Positions 60,901 to 63,796 of a stretch of 64,000 bases of DNA are shown one piece after another. A program made the position numbers and the translations under genes. The stretch's first letter is position 1. Every line of letters begins with the position of its first letter. This stretch comes from Helochares maculicollis (Eukaryota; Arthropoda; Insecta; Coleoptera; Hydrophilidae). The notes beneath the pieces are model-generated. The model saw only the letters and a list, made by a program, of their open reading frames with translations, was not told the DNA's origin and made no database searches. The stretch covers positions 16,514 through 80,513 of the forward strand of contig JAWQRO010000020.1 in the NCBI GenBank assembly GCA_033557835.1, in the 5' to 3' direction.

Positions 60901-61981
60901 GGATAGCTTTCCGTCAGCCAATACGTCTTTCGATTATTTTGGACAACCACGAATTCCTTTGTAGAACGCTGTGGACAACCATAAAAGCGCGAGGCGACAG
61001 TAAAAGTTGTAGACGGCCATAATCCGCTTTAAAAACCCTTTTGGCATTTGAATCGTAAAATGCCCAAAACGACGTTGGTCATTGGTCTCGACACAAATAG
61101 TCCAAAATAATTATTATTAAACATGCAAAAGTATTTACTTGCTTGTAGGATATAATTAAACGTGAAACATAAAATAGAAATGCTGAAATACGAAACATGA
61201 CCCGTGACGCAAAGATTACGTGGTCCAGTTTCAGTGAGTAATTGTGCAAGCCGAGTTTTGGCAACGGTTTGCTTGTAGGTCGCACGGATTTATTTAGTGG
61301 GCTTAGAATTGGATCAGGTTTACCTTATCACCACCATACTCACTTTTCCCTAGGTTCGTCCATAGCTGGAAATAAAACAAAAATCCGTTAGAATTCATCG
61401 CTCGTCTTTCTCCAGAATGTCTAAAATTCCAGCTAATTAGGCAGCAGTGGTGTAACTTAAGATTCCGGGCGTTTATTTTGGCCACTCCGTTAATTATCCA
61501 TAAAAATGTAAACATTCTTACTTATATGTTATTGGTCATCTAATGACGTATCTGGATGGTATGTAAACAAAGTGACGTCGACTTCATAGTTTTGACCGCT
61601 TTTGGCCTCAAAGATCTTTGAAGTTAGACCACTGATCCCTGTATTCTGGAAGGAGCAAAAGTACTTACGACTAAAATTGAGGTTTATGGAGGCGGCCACT
61701 TCTCCCATTTTATTCTTCGCTTTGACCTTGTAAAGACCAGCATCTGTTTCAATGACATCGTCTAATTCCAAAACAACCAAAAATTTATTTGTGCCTATCG
61801 ATTGTATTTTGAAGTTAGTTCTACTATCTTCCGATAATAACGTATCGCTTCTGAACCATTCTATGTCAGGCTTCGGCGAAGACAGTAGTTGGCATTCGAA
61901 GATGAGGCGGTTGCCATCATCCTCCTGCCGAAGCTGCGGCTTCTGAGTGAAGCTGGGAGCGAAATCCTCTGCCACTCCCAT
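1..61981 (-). CDS. bt: Projectin (twitchin/titin-family giant muscle protein), N-terminal and core part; 57 coding exons, C-terminus outside window
   Basis: Projectin is a giant sarcomeric protein that links Z-disc to thick filament in insect flight muscle and lies along the A-band in other muscles. The exons, read on the minus strand, encode in order: eight Ig domains, a PEVK-like region rich in Pro, Glu, Val and Lys, Ig9, a linker, Ig10-14, then Fn3-Fn3-Ig modules. Fn3 units carry the KPEDDGG and YxFRVxAVNxxGxSxP motifs; Ig units of the core carry LKPxIDR and GxYxxxAxN motifs. This order matches the published Drosophila projectin layout as I know it. The start is the ATG at 61979-61981, because the reading frame upstream across the first intron meets a TGA. 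Spliced phases agree at all 56 junctions, giving about 4,300 codons here. The reading frame is still open at position 1, so the remaining modules and the kinase domain lie to the left. A closely related titin-family gene is the alternative, but the eight-Ig plus PEVK start favours projectin. Confidence 0.93.
1123..1133 (+). promoter_or_regulatory. Tandem GATA-factor motif upstream of the protease homologue
   Basis: Overlapping TTATCT motifs (AGATAAGATAA on the other strand) end 65 bases before the start codon. GATA factors commonly drive midgut digestive-enzyme genes in insects. No convincing TATA box was seen. The functional role is inference. Confidence 0.4.
1198..2093 (+). CDS. Secreted chymotrypsin-fold serine-protease homologue, predicted catalytically inactive; nested in a projectin intron
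   Basis: Three exons, 1198-1240, 1290-1781 and 1843-2093, join in frame to 261 residues, the usual size for an insect S1A proenzyme. Residues 1-15 form a signal peptide ([15 protein letters not shown]). A likely activation site is R27-INGG. The catalytic His position is Tyr72 (TAAYC instead of TAAHC). Asp124 is kept (NDIAL). The catalytic Ser position is Phe213 (GDFGGP instead of GDSGGP). Cysteines pair as 57-73, 180-200 and 209-234. Ser207 sits at the specificity-pocket position, as in chymotrypsins. Four N-glycosylation sequons are visible. With His and Ser both replaced it cannot hydrolyse peptides by the usual mechanism; such homologues act as decoys, binding proteins or cofactors. Both introns are short with consensus splice sites and the frame is intact, so I read it as a functional gene, not a pseudogene. 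It lies antisense within the 1.8-kb intron before projectin exon 57. Confidence 0.9.
2154..2159 (+). terminator. Polyadenylation signal of the protease homologue
   Basis: AATAAA lies 61 bases after the stop codon, well before projectin exon 56 begins. Confidence 0.6.
2711..3901 (-). CDS. bt: Projectin coding exon 56: Fn3, Ig, Fn3, Fn3
   Basis: Fn3 ([20 protein letters not shown]), Ig ([34 protein letters not shown]), Fn3 ([19 protein letters not shown]) and Fn3 ([20 protein letters not shown]). Same domain order and near-identical length as exon 52. Ends HTAKPRW plus one base. Confidence 0.93.
4108..4407 (-). CDS. bt: Projectin coding exon 55: single Fn3
   Basis: [57 protein letters not shown] and IVAKNPY. 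The exon is one Fn3 domain; donor GTTTGT. Confidence 0.92.
4483..4764 (-). CDS. bt: Projectin coding exon 54: single Ig of module 3
   Basis: [55 protein letters not shown] and ADVEVTVL. The exon is exactly one Ig domain. Confidence 0.92.
4820..5719 (-). CDS. bt: Projectin coding exon 53: Ig, Fn3, Fn3
   Basis: Ig begins [20 protein letters not shown] with [14 protein letters not shown]. Two Fn3 domains follow ([20 protein letters not shown] and [20 protein letters not shown]). Ends KMQIIKHRA plus one base. Confidence 0.93.
5885..6163. repeat. 93-bp tandem repeat, three copies
   Basis: Units start at 5885, 5978 and 6071 with TTCTGATTAAAGATTGC or one change. They share the AAACTTCCAA and GAAGGAAGA blocks. 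The period is divisible by three, which creates spurious repeating reading frames on the minus strand. Confidence 0.9.
7300..8560 (+). mobile_element. Decayed jockey-like non-LTR retrotransposon, reverse-transcriptase part
   Basis: A frame at 7554-7892 shows reverse-transcriptase signatures: [35 protein letters not shown] and DVIEQSFEQ. The frame from 8372 carries [18 protein letters not shown] with ATDTAVM where the catalytic FADD should be. Frameshifts and stops separate the parts, so it is dead. The stretch 7880-8150 is repeated in related form at 8230-8500. The family appears to be the same as the minus-strand element at 15.6-17.5 kb. Confidence 0.8.
9821..11020 (-). CDS. bt: Projectin coding exon 52: Fn3, Ig, Fn3, Fn3
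   Basis: Fn3 ([20 protein letters not shown]), Ig ([14 protein letters not shown] and [14 protein letters not shown]), Fn3 ([20 protein letters not shown]) and Fn3 ([20 protein letters not shown]). It completes core module 1 and holds the Fn3 pair of module 2. 1,200 nt, donor GTAAGT. Confidence 0.93.
11021..11676. other. Projectin intron 51
   Basis: AT-rich intron of 656 bp; nothing else recognised. Confidence 0.7.
11677..11844 (-). CDS. bt: Projectin coding exon 51: end of first Fn3
   Basis: [20 protein letters not shown], then [19 protein letters not shown], a canonical Fn3 strand-F motif. Donor GTATGT. Confidence 0.87.
11907..12254 (-). CDS. bt: Projectin coding exon 50: Ig14 and start of first Fn3
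   Basis: [20 protein letters not shown] and [18 protein letters not shown] form Ig14. The first Fn3 starts [20 protein letters not shown] with [11 protein letters not shown]. The donor GTAGTC at 11901-11906 was chosen because it joins in frame as DISLKAGFENVG; a better-looking GTAAGA 16 nt downstream breaks the frame. Confidence 0.82.
12311..12664 (-). CDS. bt: Projectin coding exon 49: Ig13
   Basis: [20 protein letters not shown], then [19 protein letters not shown] and [16 protein letters not shown]. Ends [10 protein letters not shown] plus one base, leading into Ig14. Confidence 0.88.
12877..13573 (-). CDS. bt: Projectin coding exon 48: end of Ig10, Ig11 and Ig12
   Basis: Begins [19 protein letters not shown] (Ig10). 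Ig11 has [17 protein letters not shown] and [12 protein letters not shown]; Ig12 has [20 protein letters not shown] and [10 protein letters not shown]. 232 codons plus one base, donor GTAAGT. Confidence 0.9.
14780..15130 (-). mobile_element. Mariner transposase relic (C-terminal half)
   Basis: Minus-strand translation gives [15 protein letters not shown] and, after a stop, LYPSYSPDQ, matching the catalytic HDNARPH and YSPDLAPSD blocks of mariner transposases. It has stops, and the third-Asp block is degraded. No terminal repeats were assigned. Confidence 0.75.
15150..15503 (-). other. Unidentified 117-codon open frame between two transposon relics
   Basis: Minus-strand frame opening [20 protein letters not shown] and ending ESAGDLPL. 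I recognise no family. Composition is protein-like (mixed, not low complexity). It is sandwiched between the mariner relic and the LINE relic, so it may be part of a further element or captured host sequence, or chance. Confidence 0.3.
15575..17450 (-). mobile_element. Decayed jockey-like LINE: ORF1 zinc-knuckle part and start of reverse transcriptase
   Basis: Frame 16575-16868 (minus) has a CCHC-type knuckle ([13 protein letters not shown]) and a TYYRGC motif, typical of jockey-clade ORF1 proteins. Downstream, 15577-15950 gives [11 protein letters not shown] and [12 protein letters not shown], the entrance of a jockey reverse transcriptase. The endonuclease region between them is badly degraded, and the rest of the RT is missing. 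Confidence 0.75.
18029..18154 (-). CDS. bt: Projectin coding exon 47: first half of Ig10
   Basis: [39 protein letters not shown] and RKD before GTAAGT, phase 0. Confidence 0.87.
18155..20952. other. Projectin intron 46
   Basis: 2.8-kb AT-rich intron. 18270-18600 shows a loose series of CAAAAAT units about 20 bases apart. No coding sequence or element recognised. Confidence 0.7.
20953..21075 (-). CDS. bt: Projectin coding exon 46: end of linker, start of Ig10
   Basis: [20 protein letters not shown], then [19 protein letters not shown]. The donor assigned (GTTCGG) is weak; a nearby GTAAAC at 20942-20947 looks better but breaks the frame of exon 47. Confidence 0.75.
21214..21350 (-). CDS. bt: Projectin coding exon 45: charged linker after Ig9
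   Basis: [20 protein letters not shown], then [16 protein letters not shown]. The [15 protein letters not shown] pattern is a linker motif of the wider twitchin/titin/myosin-binding-protein family and folds outside the Ig units. Confidence 0.83.
21492..21663 (-). CDS. bt: Projectin coding exon 44: end of Ig9
   Basis: [17 protein letters not shown], then [20 protein letters not shown]. Acceptor CTTCAG, donor GTACAT. Confidence 0.87.
22406..22470 (-). CDS. bt: Projectin coding exon 43: middle of Ig9
   Basis: [20 protein letters not shown]: the strand B-C core of an Ig domain ([12 protein letters not shown]). Acceptor TTTACAG, donor GTAAGC. Confidence 0.83.
23232..23316 (-). CDS. bt: Projectin coding exon 42: start of Ig9
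   Basis: [20 protein letters not shown] then NYSAVE plus one base. The first phase-1 donor after the PEVK region. Confidence 0.8.
23710..23775 (-). CDS. bt: Projectin coding exon 41: RRPS exon before Ig9
   Basis: [20 protein letters not shown]. Contains two RRPS kinase-A-type sites; a basic RRPSL signature before an Ig domain is also known in other twitchins. Donor GTATAA. Confidence 0.78.
23776..25023. other. Projectin intron 40
   Basis: 1.25-kb, very AT-rich; no feature recognised. Confidence 0.65.
25024..25068 (-). CDS. bt: Projectin coding exon 40: miniature exon
   Basis: Fifteen codons, [23 protein letters not shown] resembles RPGEVLEE of exon 38. The acceptor TTAAAG has a poor pyrimidine tract, so its right edge is less certain. 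Confidence 0.6.
25224..25262 (-). CDS. bt: Projectin coding exon 39: KLRPGEV miniature exon
   Basis: Thirteen codons, [13 protein letters not shown], between CCTACAG and GTGAGA. Sister of exon 38. Confidence 0.75.
25630..25870. repeat. Degenerate minisatellite, unit about 24 bp
   Basis: About ten copies of a unit like TTGCAAATTTTGATGTTATTT, diverged from one another, in projectin intron 38. Confidence 0.8.
26420..26590. repeat. Degenerate tandem repeat, unit about 36 bp
   Basis: About four to five copies of a unit containing ATATTTTAGAAATTCTAATA, in intron 38. The region from 26180 contains looser relatives. Confidence 0.7.
26843..26887 (-). CDS. bt: Projectin coding exon 38: KLRPGEV miniature exon
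   Basis: Fifteen codons, [15 protein letters not shown], paralogous to exon 39. Acceptor TATTAG, donor GTAACG. Confidence 0.75.
27031..27231 (-). CDS. bt: Projectin coding exon 37: RRGS/RRAS exon
   Basis: [20 protein letters not shown], then [20 protein letters not shown] and [13 protein letters not shown]. Two RRxS motifs fit the protein kinase A consensus. Confidence 0.82.
27873..28046 (-). CDS. bt: Projectin coding exon 36: Lys/Asp/Tyr-rich exon
   Basis: [20 protein letters not shown], then an acidic-Tyr stretch ([20 protein letters not shown]) and YEYGGREK. Acceptor TCTTCAG, donor GTGAGG. Confidence 0.8.
29374..29436. repeat. Inverted repeat, 11-bp arms
   Basis: TAGCTATGGCC at 29374-29384 and its reverse complement at 29426-29436, with a 41-base spacer. 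Confidence 0.8.
29441..29468. repeat. Near-perfect palindrome, 13-bp arms
   Basis: GCTATCGCAAGAG, two bases AA, then CTCTTGCGATAGC. It follows directly on the 11-bp inverted repeat. Confidence 0.9.
29600..30540 (-). mobile_element. Mariner relic (nearly full-length transposase, many stops)
   Basis: Minus-strand frames show, in order, [20 protein letters not shown] (N-terminal DNA-binding end), a SNETVTD block, [20 protein letters not shown] and [15 protein letters not shown]. These are the ordered blocks of a mellifera-type mariner transposase. Several stops and a lost catalytic Asp mark it as dead. Confidence 0.8.
31998..32132 (-). CDS. bt: Projectin coding exon 35: basic PEVK exon
   Basis: [20 protein letters not shown], then [19 protein letters not shown]. 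Acceptor TTTAAAG, donor GTAACA. Confidence 0.75.
32265..32300 (-). CDS. bt: Projectin coding exon 34: 36-nt PEVK exon
   Basis: Twelve codons, [12 protein letters not shown], flanked by CCCTCAG and GTAAGT. Small but with the best splice sites of the region. Confidence 0.7.
32301..34182. other. Projectin intron 33
   Basis: 1.9-kb intron. A small palindrome (CTCGGTT, four bases, AACCGAG) lies at 32540-32557. The word GGGCGTGGC occurs near 33057, 33279 and 33429. No coding sequence recognised. Confidence 0.6.
34183..34263 (-). CDS. bt: Projectin coding exon 33: [16 protein letters not shown] exon
   Basis: [20 protein letters not shown] then NVPELTV. Last, in transcript order, of the module exons. 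Confidence 0.8.
34635..34715 (-). CDS. bt: Projectin coding exon 32: [16 protein letters not shown] exon
   Basis: [20 protein letters not shown] then TPSPAAP. Acceptor TCAAAAG, donor GTAATT. Confidence 0.8.
35087..35164 (-). CDS. bt: Projectin coding exon 31: [16 protein letters not shown] exon
   Basis: [20 protein letters not shown] then AEQLLR. Ends in a non-proline context, unlike its neighbours. Confidence 0.79.
35594..35737 (-). CDS. bt: Projectin coding exon 30: [16 protein letters not shown] exon
   Basis: [20 protein letters not shown], followed by alternating Lys-Pro-Glu dipeptides ([14 protein letters not shown]), a classic PEVK-like stretch. Confidence 0.82.
36127..36192 (-). CDS. 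bt: Projectin coding exon 29: [16 protein letters not shown] exon
   Basis: [20 protein letters not shown]; the usual Asp-Asp is replaced by Glu residues. Acceptor AACTCAG. Confidence 0.8.
36435..36509 (-). CDS. bt: Projectin coding exon 28: [16 protein letters not shown] exon
   Basis: [20 protein letters not shown] then EPESV; donor GTAATT. Confidence 0.8.
36967..37107 (-). CDS. bt: Projectin coding exon 27: [16 protein letters not shown] exon
   Basis: [20 protein letters not shown], then Lys/Val/Pro-rich [12 protein letters not shown]. The acceptor is a tandem AAGGAG, so the exon may also begin at 37110 with one extra Glu. Confidence 0.8.
37411..37658. repeat. Imperfect direct repeat of about 80 bp in intron 26
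   Basis: 37411-37492 and 37579-37658 share blocks such as TCAGAAACAAAATTGG and ATGGCTTGAAAATTGGAA, about 165 bases apart. Confidence 0.75.
38059..38262 (-). CDS. bt: Projectin coding exon 26: double KYDPMAY module
   Basis: Two modules in one exon: [20 protein letters not shown] and, after a Pro/Thr/Glu spacer, [19 protein letters not shown]. It looks like a fusion of two neighbouring exons by intron loss or internal duplication. Confidence 0.83.
38263..38949. other. Projectin intron 25
   Basis: 687-bp AT-rich intron, nothing recognised. The same holds for the other introns between PEVK exons not listed separately. Confidence 0.65.
38950..39030 (-). CDS. bt: Projectin coding exon 25: diverged KYDPMAY-type PEVK exon
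   Basis: [20 protein letters not shown]: the module persists as SDPMALIPP, having lost the Lys-Tyr. Ends PEPKP before GTAAAA. Confidence 0.78.
39343..39684 (-). CDS. bt: Projectin coding exon 24: KKE/KKEP-repeat PEVK exon
   Basis: Begins [19 protein letters not shown], then about eight copies of a SKKEP-like pentapeptide, and ends EADVPKP. It combines the KYDPMAY module with a lysine-rich spring. Confidence 0.83.
40268..40339 (-). CDS. bt: Projectin coding exon 23: PEVK exon
   Basis: [18 protein letters not shown] then TSDAKP; ends in CCG before GTAAAG, like most exons in this cluster. Confidence 0.77.
40470..40635. repeat. Degenerate minisatellite, unit about 27-30 bp
   Basis: Six copies of a unit like ATAGGACCAATCAAATTATT, in projectin intron 22. 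Confidence 0.8.
40746..41237 (-). CDS. bt: Projectin coding exon 22: largest PEVK exon
   Basis: 164 codons. Repeats of the type LEPESKR and GRKTPEPxxKK occur at least five times, followed by a Gly/Pro part ([15 protein letters not shown]) and a Pro/Glu/Lys tail. Thr-Pro pairs could be targets of proline-directed kinases. The sequence is low complexity and probably disordered. Confidence 0.83.
41330..41368 (-). CDS. bt: Projectin coding exon 21: PEVK exon
   Basis: Thirteen codons, [13 protein letters not shown], between TTATAG and GTGAGT. Paralogous to exon 19. Confidence 0.74.
41369..42342. other. Projectin intron 20
   Basis: 974-bp intron. 42020-42100 carries repeated CAGTCATGATTATAAATCATGTCC-like words (three partial copies). 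Nothing else recognised. Confidence 0.65.
42343..42399 (-). CDS. bt: Projectin coding exon 20: PEVK exon with SESRRSS motif
   Basis: [19 protein letters not shown], paralogous to exon 18. Donor GTAGCC is weak but in phase. Confidence 0.76.
42460..42510 (-). CDS. bt: Projectin coding exon 19: PEVK exon
   Basis: [17 protein letters not shown]. Shares TKVDK with exon 21, suggesting that the 18-19 pair was duplicated as 20-21. Confidence 0.76.
42575..42631 (-). CDS. bt: Projectin coding exon 18: PEVK exon with SESRRSS motif
   Basis: [23 protein letters not shown] is a basophilic-kinase type motif. It is a near duplicate of exon 20. Confidence 0.78.
42694..42744 (-). CDS. bt: Projectin coding exon 17: PEVK exon
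   Basis: Seventeen codons, [17 protein letters not shown], basic, with an RKSS phospho-motif. Acceptor TTTTAG, donor GTAATT. Confidence 0.75.
43084..43146 (-). CDS. bt: Projectin coding exon 16: PEVK exon
   Basis: Twenty-one codons, including [19 protein letters not shown]; donor GTGAGG. Confidence 0.75.
43393..43632 (-). CDS. bt: Projectin coding exon 15: EEKK-repeat PEVK exon
   Basis: Eighty codons of almost pure Lys/Glu/Ala built from about a dozen copies of a 5-8 residue unit such as EEKKAEEKK. No proline is present. The alternating charge pattern is typical of a stable single alpha-helix or coiled coil, unlike the rest of the PEVK segment. Confidence 0.82.
43721..43765 (-). CDS. bt: Projectin coding exon 14: PEVK exon
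   Basis: Fifteen codons, [15 protein letters not shown], between CCATAG and GTACAC. Confidence 0.75.
43842..43913 (-). CDS. bt: Projectin coding exon 13: acidic PEVK exon
   Basis: Encodes [20 protein letters not shown], very acidic with several Ser-Glu pairs (possible CK2 sites). The acceptor is CATGAAG, donor GTACAC. Confidence 0.8.
44313..44627 (-). CDS. bt: Projectin coding exon 12: Ig8 and acidic entry to the PEVK region
   Basis: Ig8 continues with [18 protein letters not shown] and [15 protein letters not shown]. The exon ends in a run of Glu then Lys ([11 protein letters not shown]), which opens the elastic region. Confidence 0.88.
44770..44949 (-). CDS. bt: Projectin coding exon 11: end of Ig7 and start of Ig8
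   Basis: Contains [18 protein letters not shown] (Ig7 strand F), a Pro/Glu/Lys linker and PKLSKLTNV, the start of Ig8. Phase 0 at both ends, donor GTAAGT. Confidence 0.88.
45068..45460 (-). CDS. bt: Projectin coding exon 10: end of Ig6 and start of Ig7
   Basis: Starts [16 protein letters not shown], with [15 protein letters not shown] closing Ig6. Ig7 begins KEKPKVIKI with TVIVECK and CTWIKEEN. 131 codons, donor GTAAGT. Confidence 0.88.
45845..46030 (-). CDS. bt: Projectin coding exon 9: end of Ig5 and start of Ig6
   Basis: Opens [19 protein letters not shown] (end of Ig5). After an acidic linker it begins Ig6 with PTFVEKPRI and VVMDCK. Sixty-two codons, phase 0 at both ends. Confidence 0.88.
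46091..46314 (-). CDS. bt: Projectin coding exon 8: first part of Ig5
   Basis: Encodes [36 protein letters not shown] and ELTLEIK. It is split from its strand F by a phase-0 intron with donor GTATAC. Confidence 0.88.
46542..46843 (-). CDS. bt: Projectin coding exon 7: Ig4
   Basis: A complete Ig in one exon: [13 protein letters not shown] start, [36 protein letters not shown] end. Acceptor CCGCAG, donor GTATGA. Confidence 0.9.
46905..47108 (-). CDS. bt: Projectin coding exon 6: second half of Ig3
   Basis: Completes the split Trp ([12 protein letters not shown]) and holds [14 protein letters not shown] and the terminal [11 protein letters not shown]. The donor is GTAAGA. A second GTAAGATAG copy sits just inside the intron, so donor choice was set by phase with exon 7. 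Confidence 0.85.
47109..51668. other. Projectin intron 5
   Basis: 4.6-kb intron that splits Ig3. It contains a possible Tc1-like relic at 47.4-48.3 kb; 48.4-51.6 kb shows nothing recognisable. Confidence 0.75.
47440..48330 (+). mobile_element. Possible Tc1-like transposase relic
   Basis: Plus-strand frames show [16 protein letters not shown], resembling the first catalytic FSDEK block of Tc1-type transposases. Downstream, near 48150, is a degraded segment ([18 protein letters not shown]) where the final catalytic block would be. Many stops and frameshifts are present; no terminal repeats were assigned. Confidence 0.5.
51669..51807 (-). CDS. bt: Projectin coding exon 5: first half of Ig3
   Basis: Acceptor CACTAG and donor GTACGT. 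Encodes [15 protein letters not shown], then ITFECRC and KPELQ; the strand-C Trp codon is split TG/G with exon 6. Confidence 0.87.
51808..52776. other. Projectin intron 4
   Basis: 969-bp intron joining Ig2 and Ig3 exons; nothing recognised. Confidence 0.65.
52777..52918 (-). CDS. bt: Projectin coding exon 4: second half of Ig2
   Basis: Begins [16 protein letters not shown] after CATTTCAG. It contains the strand-F motif [16 protein letters not shown] and ends NFD plus one base before GTAAGT. Confidence 0.88.
54869..55718. repeat. Pair of about 80-bp direct repeats, 768 bp apart
   Basis: Copies at 54869-54948 and 55637-55718 share GAATGTTC, GTCTCTAAATTTC, CAATGTAAAACAAAGATTTT and CAAATGAAAT. 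The stretch between them has no coding content that I recognise. Confidence 0.8.
56200..57120 (+). mobile_element. Mariner relic, plus strand
   Basis: Plus-strand frames show [68 protein letters not shown] and [17 protein letters not shown], the ordered blocks of a mellifera-type mariner transposase. Frameshifts and stops make it inactive. It keeps the HDN block, but the final Asp position reads Asn (PSNY). Confidence 0.85.
58909..59071 (-). CDS. bt: Projectin coding exon 3: first half of Ig2
   Basis: Encodes [17 protein letters not shown], the strand-B LFEC and strand-C VTWFHN, ending EDSRHK before a GTACGT donor in phase 0. The Ig domain is completed in exon 4, about 6 kb away. Confidence 0.85.
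59072..61343. other. Projectin intron 2
   Basis: 2.3-kb intron. Besides the CCAATC-type tandem repeat at 60.6-60.7 kb, 59470-59770 shows loosely repeated GCGACTTTC-like words. No coding sequence recognised. Confidence 0.65.
60592..60740. repeat. Degenerate tandem repeat, unit about 19-20 bp
   Basis: About seven diverged copies of a unit like TTTNGACCAATCCAGA. Confidence 0.75.
61344..61365 (-). CDS. bt: Projectin coding exon 2: 22-nt microexon
   Basis: TTTCCAG precedes it and GTGAGT follows it on the minus strand. Its 22 bases (2+18+2) exactly bridge the phase-1 donor of exon 1 and the phase-2 acceptor of exon 3. It encodes the linker PMDEPREK between Ig1 and Ig2. Without it the strong exon-1 donor would put exon 3 out of frame; the only in-frame alternative is a poor donor 4 nt downstream. 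Confidence 0.75.
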
Positions 61982-61998
61982 GCTTTTATCGTTATTAT
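61669..61998 (-). CDS. bt: Projectin coding exon 1: start codon and Ig1
   Basis: The acceptor AACCAG precedes 61998 and the donor is GTAAGT at 61663-61668. Translation begins at 61981 with [11 protein letters not shown] and covers a whole intracellular Ig domain: strand-B FEC, strand-C IEWFR and strand-[12 protein letters not shown] are visible. Seventeen bases before the ATG are leader. The exon ends with one base of a codon completed by the 22-nt microexon. Confidence 0.88.
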
Positions 61999-62336
61999 CT
62001 GGTTAACATGAATTCAACCCTAAAAACCCCAATGTATGATTTAATAACCTTTGCCGTTTTGAAAATTGAAAAATTAAAAATAAAACAAAAAAATTAAGCC
62101 TAAATAAAGCTTTTCGAAGCTGGCTATGAGTGAAAATTTAGAAAGAGGGTGTTTTATTTGGAAATTTTTCAGATAGATATAGAAAGAAGTAAGTTAAGTG
62201 AGTGTTAAGGGTTGGTTATAATCCTTGAAAATCAACGTGTATCCAGCTTATCACTGCACTATAAGAAACTTCACGTTTTTGGGCACTTAACGGCGCACAT
62301 GCTGCTTGATAATCACATGGACTTACTTCTGTTTCG

Positions 62337-62640
62337 ATAGAACTGCACTTCACTTCACACACTTCGCTTATACACTAAGGCCGTCCCGTACACAGGCACG
62401 TCGTCAAGTCGTTCGATCTACCCTAGAGGTTGCTTCGTGGCCTCCCAAAGCACTGACTAAAGGAGCTTAACTTGGTCTTTCGAATGTAAACCAGAACGCA
62501 AGTTTTCCCCTCTCCGAACCAACTTGCTCCCACTGCGTCCCGACGTGGATGTGGATGTGGATGTGGACGTTGATGTGGACGTCGCGACGAGAAAACTATT
62601 CGACGCCTCCACCTGAGATGCTATCCTTATTTTATTGCTC
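62337..62640 (-). other. bt: Probable 5' untranslated first exon of projectin (right end approximate)
   Basis: A strong donor (minus strand CAGAA then GTAAGT) ends this segment at 62337, and the next good acceptor is at 61999, just before the start-codon exon. In the coding frame the segment contains a TGA shortly before the donor, so it should be leader. An unrelated frame (62457-62642, minus) opens with Met and contains a Thr-Ser run from the hexanucleotide repeat; I take this as fortuitous. The transcription start is not determined. Confidence 0.5.
62541..62584. repeat. GATGTG hexanucleotide microsatellite
   Basis: About seven units of GATGTG/GACGT(T/C)G; on the minus strand CCACAT, inside the inferred projectin leader exon. 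Confidence 0.85.
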
Positions 62641-63790
62641 ATCGATAATGAGTAATCAGGCCAAAATATTGGACACGTGATTATTATGGTACAGGGTCGA
62701 CCAATTGCATCTGTAGGGAAATGACAGGCGTGTCAAGGAGCCTCTCCGCATATTTTCCCAAACAAATTTTGAATTGTCTTTTTGGCTACCTTCCCACTCC
62801 AACGTATGAGTTTGTCGCATTTGCATAAAATTGCAATGAATAACTTTAGACCATCAACGCGATGATCTAATTATTTTTGCATCTCATCGTCTAGGCTGTC
62901 ATATGTTTATTTGCGCCCCATTGGGATTCGTTCTGGTGTCTCTACTTGTGGCGCAGTGGAAAAAGTCGTTCCTTTGAAACCAAAAGTTACTGGTATCCTT
63001 TGAATAAAAACATTGTTCGCTCTTCTCATCAATTCTTTTTCCTCGCTTCTGTTTCCCTTACGTCTCACCTCTTTTGATCTCTCTTTTTTATTTTTGCTCG
63101 TTTGTTTTTTCTCTCGTACTTCTCGTATCTTCTTCGCTAAACATTTTAATCTACAGTTATCGCTCGAGGAATATTAGGCTTCAGGTCCAAAAGTCTATCG
63201 ACCTCTTGATAGCAAATATCAAAGATCGCTTGTTACATTTGTAATTTTTAGGAATGAAGCTGAAAGGCTGGCAACAGATATTTAGAAAATTTAAAAATTA
63301 GCCGCTTAGCTGTTTTTCTAGATGAATAGTGTCCAAACCAACTTTTGTGAAGATAGTTTTACAAAAGTAGCCACAAATTAATAATATTGATCAGCGAGTT
63401 ATCGGGACTATTGCCCAGGGTGAGATCATTACCTGTACATATCATTGCCAAAGTACTATATGCAGTCGACCAGCACACATTCGAAATTTTTGGTGGTTAT
63501 ACAAGAGCTAGGGGGCAGTATAAAATTACCAGAATGGATGCCGTCTCTAAGTCAAGATCTGGGATAGATCGTAGGAGGTATGGTGGACTGCGCTGCCAGC
63601 TAGTGGTGAACTTAAGAGAATTTTACAGACTATGCTTGCAGAGAGCCATGGTTTCACAGTACTATGAAAAGAAGGAATATTGTCATACTGAATTGGATTT
63701 ACTGTAACCATTCTAGAATACCAACGCATCTCTTCAGACTTGCCTGTGTTGAGAGCTCATCAAGTGTTGACGGATAGTTTGTCAGTGCGG
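62641..63790. other. Upstream flank of projectin
   Basis: Region 5' of the inferred leader exon; presumably promoter-proximal. A pyrimidine-rich stretch lies at 63010-63140. I could not assign a promoter or another gene. Confidence 0.4.
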
Positions 63791-63796
63791 AACATA

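Noticed and set aside
62457..62642. Minus-strand frame with Met start and Thr-Ser run as an N-terminal extension of projectin
   Set aside because: It stops (TAG) before the donor at 62337 and the projectin frame has an in-frame TGA upstream; the Thr-Ser run is simply the hexanucleotide repeat.
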